Positions 6,864 through 14,066 of a stretch of 14,066 nt of DNA are shown one piece after another (position 1 is the stretch's first letter; each line of letters opens with the position of its first letter). Position numbers and translations under genes: made by a program. Below the pieces are notes generated by a model. It saw only the letters and a list, made by a program, of their open reading frames with translations, did not search any database and had not been told where the DNA came from. Location of the stretch: positions 1 to 14,066 of the forward strand of contig NZ_CAMLRU010000062.1 of NCBI RefSeq assembly GCF_946482535.1, read 5' to 3'. This stretch comes from an uncultured Flavobacterium sp. Its GTDB lineage: Bacteria; Bacteroidota; Bacteroidia; Flavobacteriales; Flavobacteriaceae.

Positions 6864-8744
6864 ATGAAAAGAACACTATTGATAGTACTTGCTTTGAGTT
6901 GTACCGGAAGTATAACTTTTGCCCAAAAAAAACCGAATGTCCTTATGAATAAAAACACTGAAGTTGTTGATCAGCCTAAAAAAGCGGTTGTTTACCAAGT
7001 CTTTACCCGATTGTTTGGCAATAAAAATATCACTAATAAACCTTGGGGAACTATAGAAGAAAACGGCGTAGGGAAGTTCAATGATTTTACCGATAAAGCT
7101 TTACAGGAAATTAAAAAGTTGGGCGTAACCCACATTTGGTACACCGGAGTTCCGCACCATGATGTGATTAGAGATTACACCAAATACGGCATTTCAAATG
7201 ATGATCCCGATGTGGTGAAAGGTCGAGCCGGTTCGCCTTATGCTGTGAAAGATTATTACAATGTTAATCCGGATTTAGCCGTTGATCCTGCCAAGCGTTT
7301 ACAAGAATTTGAAGCTTTGATTAAACGTTCTCATGCTAATGGTTTGAAAGTGATTATCGATATTGTACCCAATCACATTGCGCGCAATTACAAAGGATTA
7401 ACCAATCCGAAAGGCGTTAAAGATTTTGGTGCCGATGACAATACTTCAGTAGAATATGCTCGCGATAACAACTTCTACTACATCCCGGGAAAAGCTTTTG
7501 AAGTGCCAACTTCACCCGATTATAGACCGCTAAATGGTGAGCCGAATCCTTTGAGCGACGGTAAGTTTTCCGAGTTTCCGGCCAAATGGACAGGTAATGG
7601 TTCTCGTGAAGCCAAACCGGATATCAACGATTGGTATGAAACGGTTAAAGTGAATTATGGTGTACGACCTGACGGCTCTAAAGATTTTCCTGAATTGCCT
7701 TCGGGATACGAAAACAAAGGCTATCAAGACCATTATCTTTTTTGGAAAGACCAGGATGTACCAAGTTCTTGGAAGAAGTTCCGCGACATCGCTATGTATT
7801 GGATTAATAAAGGCGTAGACGGTTTCAGATATGACATGGCCGAAATGGTTCCGGTGGAATTTTGGAGTTATATGAATTCATCCATTAAAATGACTAACCC
7901 TAATGCCTTTTTGTTGGCAGAGGTTTACAATCCTAAAGAATACCGCAATTATATTAAGTTGGGTAAAATGGACTATTTGTATGACAAGGTAGAAACCTAT
8001 GACCATTTGAAAGCCGTGATTCAAGGCAATGCTATGCCCGATCCTTTATCGGAAATTCAAGAAAGCATGGCCGATATTGAACACCATATGTTGCATTTCT
8101 TAGACAATCACGATGAACAACGTTTGGCCAGTCCGGAGTTTGCCGGAACACCTGAGAAAGGAAAACCGCTGATGGTGGTTTCCGCTACAATCAGTTCTTC
8201 GCCAACGATGGTTTATTTCGGACAAGAAGTAGGCGAACCGGGTAATGAAGATGCCGGTTTTGGGAAACGTTCCCGAACTTCCATTTTTGATTATATAGGC
8301 GTGCCGCATCACCAGCGTTGGATGAACGGCGGTAAGTTTGATGGTGGCCAATTGACACCAAAAGAAAAAGAACTCCGCGATTTTTATTCCCGTTTGTTAA
8401 ACTTTACTTTGAAAAGCGATGCAATGACCGGCAAGTTCCAAGAGATACAAACCATTAACCGCAACGAGACCGCTAATTACGATCCGGGCTTGTATTCTTA
8501 TGTTCGTTACACCGATGCTGAAAAGTTAATCATAGTAACCAATTTTTCTTGGGTAACAACAAGTACCATCTTGCTCAAAGTGCCTGCCGATATTATTTCT
8601 AAATGGCAATTAAAAGGCGGTGAATATCCTTTAAAAGACCAACTCTATGGCAAATCAGCCACGTTAAGAATTGAGAATGGCGTTGGTTTGATAAAAATGA
8701 CACTCAAACCCAGCGAGTCGTTTATTTATAAATTAGAATATTAA
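6864..8744 (+). CDS. Secreted GH13 alpha-amylase family glycoside hydrolase
   Basis: The product is 626 residues and should cleave alpha-1,4-glucosidic bonds in starch-like glucans or oligosaccharides outside the cytoplasm. The signal peptide ends near SITFA-Q21; a Cys13 in ALSC gives a weaker lipoprotein alternative. GH13 landmarks are VVYQVFTRLF (42-51, first barrel strand), region I DIVPNH (166-171), region II GFRYD with the nucleophile Asp324, region III LLAEVY with the acid/base Glu353, and region IV FLDNHD with Asp414. Residues after the nucleophile are MAEM instead of the KH common in classical amylases, so it belongs to another subfamily. The long stretch at about 172-290 is a B-domain insertion; a beta-rich C-domain runs from about 540 to the end. 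No susC or susD is in the window, and the gene looks monocistronic, ending at a strong hairpin terminator. Confidence 0.93.
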   Translation: MKRTLLIVLALSCTGSITFAQKKPNVLMNKNTEVVDQPKKAVVYQVFTRLFGNKNITNKPWGTIEENGVGKFNDFTDKALQEIKKLGVTHIWYTGVPHHDVIRDYTKYGISNDDPDVVKGRAGSPYAVKDYYNVNPDLAVDPAKRLQEFEALIKRSHANGLKVIIDIVPNHIARNYKGLTNPKGVKDFGADDNTSVEYARDNNFYYIPGKAFEVPTSPDYRPLNGEPNPLSDGKFSEFPAKWTGNGSREAKPDINDWYETVKVNYGVRPDGSKDFPELPSGYENKGYQDHYLFWKDQDVPSSWKKFRDIAMYWINKGVDGFRYDMAEMVPVEFWSYMNSSIKMTNPNAFLLAEVYNPKEYRNYIKLGKMDYLYDKVETYDHLKAVIQGNAMPDPLSEIQESMADIEHHMLHFLDNHDEQRLASPEFAGTPEKGKPLMVVSATISSSPTMVYFGQEVGEPGNEDAGFGKRSRTSIFDYIGVPHHQRWMNGGKFDGGQLTPKEKELRDFYSRLLNFTLKSDAMTGKFQEIQTINRNETANYDPGLYSYVRYTDAEKLIIVTNFSWVTTSTILLKVPADIISKWQLKGGEYPLKDQLYGKSATLRIENGVGLIKMTLKPSESFIYKLEY

Positions 8745-8785
8745 AAAAGAAAAACCCCTTTCACATCGAAAGGGGTTTTTCTTTT
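8745..8785. terminator. Bidirectional Rho-independent terminator between amylase and lipoprotein genes
   Basis: A perfect 18-bp inverted repeat (8745-8762 with 8768-8785) has a 5-nt loop. Its CCCC/GGGG core is flanked by A-runs on the left and T-runs on the right, so it gives a U-tract in both directions. It begins directly after the amylase TAA and also serves the convergent lipoprotein gene that ends at 8830. Confidence 0.95.
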
Positions 8786-8829
8786 AGGGTATTTGTTGAA
8801 GCTTCCAAAACAACGATAGTTTATCAGTG

Positions 8830-9357
8830 TTAATTCCAAAAATTAAATATCGCATTAAATTGGTCTTCGTTACTTTCTCCTTCATCATACTTATACAGAT
8901 TGTCCCAATAAATTTGACCTCCAATTTTGACAAACACTTTGTAGTATCCCTTTTCAAGAGTGCTAACATTCAAGCTAATAGCTTCTGATGATTGTCCGTT
9001 AAGCGATAAATCAGAACTAGAGCTAATTGTTGCTTCAGGGTACAAAGTGCTGTTTAATAGGGTGCCGAAATTTGTGTTTTGATATATTTTTTTGGCATTG
9101 CCGCGCACCAACCAGATATCGGTGATATTTTCTTGTGCCGCAATATAGACCACATTATTCACGGGATTGGGATAAGCAACAAACATGTTGTTGACAAATA
9201 CATTCGGATTGCCAAATTCTAAACCAATATCTTCAGCGGTTTGTCTTAGGTTAATTCCGGTTACTAAATTCATGTCGGTATTACCGGTATTGCTGTTGTC
9301 ATCGCTGCTACAGCTTAGCGATAGAACCGAGAGAAGCATTAATAGGCTTTTTTTCAT
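8830..9357 (-). CDS. Small lipoprotein containing a type IX sorting-domain-like (YPNP) fold
   Basis: The start at 9357 (MKKSLLML) is chosen because it begins a proper lipoprotein signal peptide; an ATG 30 nt upstream only adds a polar stretch. The product is 175 residues with lipobox LSLSC (Cys16) followed by SSDD, which resembles the Bacteroidota surface-export signal. From about residue 58 to 157 the pattern resembles the type A C-terminal sorting domain of type IX secretion cargo: MFVAYPNPVNNVVYI, then ITDIWLVRGNAKKIY, then ISLNVSTLEKGYYKVFVKIGG. Here the domain is not the tail of a large secreted protein but the main body, followed by about 18 residues ending FNFWN. Function is unknown. 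The gene has its own transcription unit, downstream of the purA terminator, and ends at the terminator shared with the amylase. Confidence 0.75.
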   Translation of the reverse strand: MKKSLLMLLSVLSLSCSSDDNSNTGNTDMNLVTGINLRQTAEDIGLEFGNPNVFVNNMFVAYPNPVNNVVYIAAQENITDIWLVRGNAKKIYQNTNFGTLLNSTLYPEATISSSSDLSLNGQSSEAISLNVSTLEKGYYKVFVKIGGQIYWDNLYKYDEGESNEDQFNAIFNFWN

Positions 9358-9453
9358 TTTAATTTGGAGTTTATAGATGTTATTCAATGTTGATTACTGA
9401 TACGCTAAAATACTTTTACTAAGCCAATATACGAAAATAGTAGTACAAAAATA

Positions 9454-9479
9454 AAACCCTCTCATCACTGAAAGGGTTT
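9454..9479 (-). terminator. Rho-independent terminator of purA
   Basis: The minus-strand transcript can form a 10-bp stem (9470-9479 with 9454-9463) with a 6-nt loop, followed by a U-rich tract. One position pairs as G-U on the minus transcript but is a C-A mismatch on the plus strand, which shows the hairpin is tuned to purA. It starts 6 nt after the purA stop codon. Confidence 0.9.
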
Positions 9480-9484
9480 CTTTA

Positions 9485-11483
<1,999 letters not shown>

Positions 11484-11484
11484 A

Positions 11485-11937
11485 TTATTCTTTTTTATTC
11501 GCATAGAAATACAACGAATGGTTGTGAATCTCAATCCCAAATATATCTTCGATGGTTTGTTTGATGGTTTGTATTCTCGGGTCGCAAAACTCAATCACTT
11601 CACCGGTGTCGGTCATGATGATATGATCGTGTTGCTTGTCGAAATACGACTTTTCATAATGCGCTTGGTTTTGCCCAAATTGGTGTTTGCGAACCAAACC
11701 GCAATCCAATAAAAGTTCAATAGTATTGTACAAAGTCGCACGCGATACACGATAGTTTTTGTTTTTCATTTTGATGTACAAATTTTCGATATCAAAATGT
11801 TCTTCACTATCGTAAATCTCCTGTAGAATAGCGTAACGCTCAGGGGTTTTGCGGTGTCCTTTGTTCTCCAAATAAGCCGTAAATACGTTTTTTACGACCT
11901 CTTGATTCTTATTGTTATCGGATGCAATTAGTGTCAT
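11485..11937 (-). CDS. Fur-family transcriptional regulator
   Basis: The product is 150 residues and is a cytoplasmic, metal- or peroxide-responsive DNA-binding repressor of the Fur/PerR/Zur family. A winged helix spans about 20-85, with [24 protein letters not shown] and the recognition-helix region [21 protein letters not shown]. The metal/dimer domain follows, with [25 protein letters not shown] (93-117). The usual CxxC after the HDH motif is replaced by Met-Thr-Asp-Thr (108-111), and the only Cys residues are 79 and 118, so the structural zinc site of classical Fur is missing. His103, His105, Glu113 and Glu116 could still bind a regulatory metal. The sequence alone does not decide Fur, PerR or Zur. 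It starts the operon with the secreted protein and purA; a strong promoter sits directly upstream. Confidence 0.9.
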   Translation of the reverse strand: MTLIASDNNKNQEVVKNVFTAYLENKGHRKTPERYAILQEIYDSEEHFDIENLYIKMKNKNYRVSRATLYNTIELLLDCGLVRKHQFGQNQAHYEKSYFDKQHDHIIMTDTGEVIEFCDPRIQTIKQTIEDIFGIEIHNHSLYFYANKKE

Positions 11938-11941
11938 GGGA

Positions 11942-11972
11942 CAAAGGTAATTTTTTTGTTTTAGGTATCAAA
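11942..11972 (-). promoter_or_regulatory. Bacteroidota-type promoter of fur (TTTG-N19-TAnnTTTG)
   Basis: On the minus strand, TTTG (11972-11969), a 19-nt spacer and TACCTTTG (11949-11942) match the Bacteroidota housekeeping promoter in both elements and in spacing. The second element ends only 4 nt before the fur ATG, so transcription would begin at or within a base or two of the start codon, a leaderless mRNA. It is the best promoter match in the window. Confidence 0.75.
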
Positions 11973-12015
11973 GTTTTATTTCACTGTGTTCCATACAGTC
12001 GGCTGTGCCTCGTGT

Positions 12016-12048
12016 CAAAGTAACAAAGTGACGAAGTGACGAAGTGAC
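12016..12048 (-). repeat. Octamer tandem array downstream of rel
   Basis: On the minus strand the unit GTCACTTC, with a period of 8, occurs about three times, then degrades into GTTACTTT and a GACACGA-like end. On the plus strand GAAGTGAC is repeated exactly at 12033-12040 and 12041-12048. The array begins about 14 nt past the rel stop codon and lies upstream of the fur promoter. It is similar in position and build to the heptamer arrays elsewhere in the window but differs in period and sequence. Confidence 0.8.
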
Positions 12049-12062
12049 CAAGTTTTCTTATT

Positions 12063-14066
12063 CTAGTTTGTATAAACTCGGGTTACTTTATCAACTCCGT
12101 CTATTTTTTTGATATTGTCGATTAGTTTTTTCAAAATATTGTTGTTTTGTACAATCACCGAAACTTGTCCGTTAAAAATACCGGCTTCACCGCTGAGCGA
12201 GATGCTTTGGATGTTCACGTGCATGTTGTTTGAAATTACCTTGGTCAACTCATTGGTCAATCCTAAACTGTCCATACCGGTAATTTTGAGCGTGGCTTTG
12301 AATTCTTGTTGGGACGAATCTATCCATTTGGCTTGCATGATACGGTAAGCGTAGTTCGATTGAAGCGTAATGGCATTAGGGCAATCTCTTTTGTGTACTT
12401 TAATCCCTTCATTGATGGTGATAAAACCAAATACATCATCACCCGGAATTGGGTTACAGCAGGAAGACAATTTATAATCCAATTTGTCTTGTTCGGTACC
12501 AAAAACCAGCATGTCAAAATTCTTGCTTAGTTCTTGTTTGTTGATTTCGTCCGGTCTTGAGCTCGGAGAGCGCTTGATTTTATTCTTGAAGAAATTCATC
12601 AAGGTATTGCTCTTTTGTGCCGCGAAATCTTTCAGTTGTTGGTTCTCAATAGAACCGATACCTACGCGGTAAAACAAGTCGAGACTGGTTTTAAGGTTAA
12701 AGAAATTCACCAATTCATTGATTACAGATTCACTCAAAGTAATCTTTAAATGCTTCATTTTTCGGGTCAATAGTTCCCGACCGTCTTCGGCTATTTTTTT
12801 GGTGTCTTCGTTGAGTACGTTTCTGATTTTGTTTTTGGCTCGAGACGTAGTCACATAATCCAACCAGTTAATCGTTGGTTTTTGGTGGACAGAGGTAATG
12901 ACTTCAATTTGGTCACCGCTTTTTAATTCGTGATTCAGCGGCACCAATTTTCCGTTGACACGCGTTCCACGGGTTTTGATTCCGATTTCGGAGTGAATGC
13001 TGAAGGCAAAATCTAAAGAAGTCGCGCCTTTAGGTAACGATTTGATTTCTCCTTTGGGTGTAAAGACAAAGATTTCTTTGGCATACAAATTCATTTTGAA
13101 ATCTTCCACAAAGTCTACCGCATTGGTTTCCGAACTTTCTAAAGCTTCTTTTAAAAGATTCAACCAAGTGTCTAAACCGCTTTCTTCTGTGGCGCCTTGT
13201 TTGTATTTGTAATGCGCTGCGTATCCTTTTTCGGCAATTTCATCCATGCGTTCGCTTCGCACCTGAATTTCAACCCAACGGCCTTTTGGTCCCATAACGG
13301 TAATGTGCAAGGCTTCATATCCGGTTGATTTGGGTGACGAAATCCAATCGCGCAAACGACTCGGACTCGGACGGTAATGATCGGTCACTATCGAATAAAT
13401 TTTCCACGCCAAAAACTTCTCGTCGTGAAGGTTGGATTTATAGATAATTCGAAGGGCAAACTTGTCGTAAACTTCATCAAAAGTCACATTCTGTGCCGCC
13501 ATTTTTCGACGAATGGAATAGATAGATTTCGGTCGGCCTTTCATGGTGTATTCTACACCTTCTTCGTCTAAAGATTTTTTTAAAACATCCGAAATGGTTT
13601 TGATGTAAGCGTCTTGTTCTTCTTTGGTTTCCTTTATCTTACTGACGATATCTTGGTAAACATCAGGTTCGGTATATTTTAAGCCTAAATCCTCGAGTTT
13701 GGTTTTAATGTTATACAAGCCTAAACGATGGGCGAGTGGTGCATAGATGTATAAAGTTTCGGAGGCGATTTTAACCTGTTTGTAATCAGGCATCGAATCC
13801 ATGGTTTGCATGTTGTGCAAACGATCGGCAATTTTGATGAGAATTACCCGAACATCATCGTTTAAAGTCAACAACATCTTACGGAAATTTTCCGCTTGCA
13901 TCGAGATGTTCATGTCTTTTTTTACCTGAGAAATCTTGGTCAACCCTTCCACCAAATGCGCAATCTTAGGGTTGAACATTTTTTCAATATCTTCTAAAGT
14001 CACTGCGGTATCTTCGACCACGTCGTGCATCAAAGCGGCTGCGATACTCGTGGAACCTAAACCATT
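12063..14066 (-). CDS. Bifunctional (p)ppGpp synthetase/hydrolase, 5' end outside window
   Basis: This long RelA/SpoT homologue makes and degrades (p)ppGpp, the cytoplasmic stringent-response alarmone. The frame stays open to the window edge, so at least 667 residues are seen and the N-terminal part of the HD domain is missing; the TTG near 14033 is an internal Leu codon. In order: hydrolase HD domain with LMHDVVEDT (12-20 of the visible part) and KIADRLHNMQTM (78-89), consistent with an active hydrolase; synthetase domain with GRPKSIYSIRRKM, STGYEALHITV and WVEIQVRS; TGS domain EIFVFTPKGEIKSLPKGATSLDFAF; a conserved-Cys region with LSSCCNPIPGDDVFGF and HKRDCPN; and a C-terminal ACT domain starting KATLKITGMDSLGL. 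An intact HD motif favours a bifunctional Rel over a synthetase-only RelA. It is followed on the same strand by fur and purA, after a 125-nt gap. Confidence 0.95.
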   Translation of the reverse strand, partial: NGLGSTSIAAALMHDVVEDTAVTLEDIEKMFNPKIAHLVEGLTKISQVKKDMNISMQAENFRKMLLTLNDDVRVILIKIADRLHNMQTMDSMPDYKQVKIASETLYIYAPLAHRLGLYNIKTKLEDLGLKYTEPDVYQDIVSKIKETKEEQDAYIKTISDVLKKSLDEEGVEYTMKGRPKSIYSIRRKMAAQNVTFDEVYDKFALRIIYKSNLHDEKFLAWKIYSIVTDHYRPSPSRLRDWISSPKSTGYEALHITVMGPKGRWVEIQVRSERMDEIAEKGYAAHYKYKQGATEESGLDTWLNLLKEALESSETNAVDFVEDFKMNLYAKEIFVFTPKGEIKSLPKGATSLDFAFSIHSEIGIKTRGTRVNGKLVPLNHELKSGDQIEVITSVHQKPTINWLDYVTTSRAKNKIRNVLNEDTKKIAEDGRELLTRKMKHLKITLSESVINELVNFFNLKTSLDLFYRVGIGSIENQQLKDFAAQKSNTLMNFFKNKIKRSPSSRPDEINKQELSKNFDMLVFGTEQDKLDYKLSSCCNPIPGDDVFGFITINEGIKVHKRDCPNAITLQSNYAYRIMQAKWIDSSQQEFKATLKITGMDSLGLTNELTKVISNNMHVNIQSISLSGEAGIFNGQVSVIVQNNNILKKLIDNIKKIDGVDKVTRVYTN

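Noticed and set aside
7530..7733. Minus-strand ORF inside the amylase gene, and similar short opposite-strand ORFs inside other genes
   Set aside because: They lie wholly in well-supported coding sequences, show no protein-like motifs, and are explained as shadows.
9358..9387. Earlier ATG for the small YPNP lipoprotein
   Set aside because: It would put ten polar and charged residues before a normal lipoprotein signal peptide.
11484..11594. Upstream in-frame extension of the secreted protein into fur
   Set aside because: The extension lies within the fur coding sequence, and the start at 11483 gives a clean signal peptide.

Overview
The window reads as a housekeeping stretch of a low-GC Bacteroidota chromosome, most likely Flavobacterium or a close relative. 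The evidence is a large OstA/LptA-like protein of the Bacteroidota type, lipoproteins with acidic residues right after the lipidated Cys (CGED, CSSDD), a YPNP-type domain like the type IX secretion C-terminal domain, a promoter of the Bacteroidota form TTTG-N19-TAnnTTTG, and a general lack of Shine-Dalgarno sequences. No tRNA, rRNA, transposase, integrase, phage gene or CRISPR array was seen. The genes look like resident core genes.

Layout. On the + strand at the left edge are the 3' part of folP (dihydropteroate synthase) and a small lipoprotein 4 nt downstream. They converge on a tight minus-strand operon read right to left: TPR protein, aroE, rlmH, with gaps of 3 and 6 nt. Next comes a second minus-strand pair, ostA-like then a class III aminotransferase. 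Divergent from ostA, across a 139-nt regulatory gap, is a secreted GH13 alpha-amylase on the + strand. It ends in a perfect 18-bp hairpin shared with a convergent small lipoprotein gene. The right third is a minus-strand series: rel/spoT (cut by the window edge), fur-family regulator, secreted protein of unknown function, purA, and a purA terminator.

How the genes work together. folP and aroE belong to folate and chorismate biosynthesis, and rlmH modifies the ribosome. ostA-like is the envelope (LPS transport) gene. The rel, fur and purA neighbourhood joins the stringent response to purine synthesis; in other bacteria ppGpp inhibits PurA, so the proximity is biologically suggestive. The amylase stands alone without visible susCD partners.

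The most unusual signal is not a gene. Four gene ends on the minus strand (rlmH, aminotransferase, ostA, rel) carry short arrays of degenerate 7- or 8-bp tandem repeats at or just past the stop codon. Two other gene ends (amylase/lipoprotein and purA) carry classical hairpin terminators instead. One array runs over the annotated-looking start of the aminotransferase and suggests that the true start is seven codons later. Other points worth checking are a 12-bp inverted repeat bracketing the amylase promoter, a predicted leaderless fur transcript, and a lipoprotein built around a type IX sorting-domain-like fold. I found no clear evidence of an undescribed multi-gene system.
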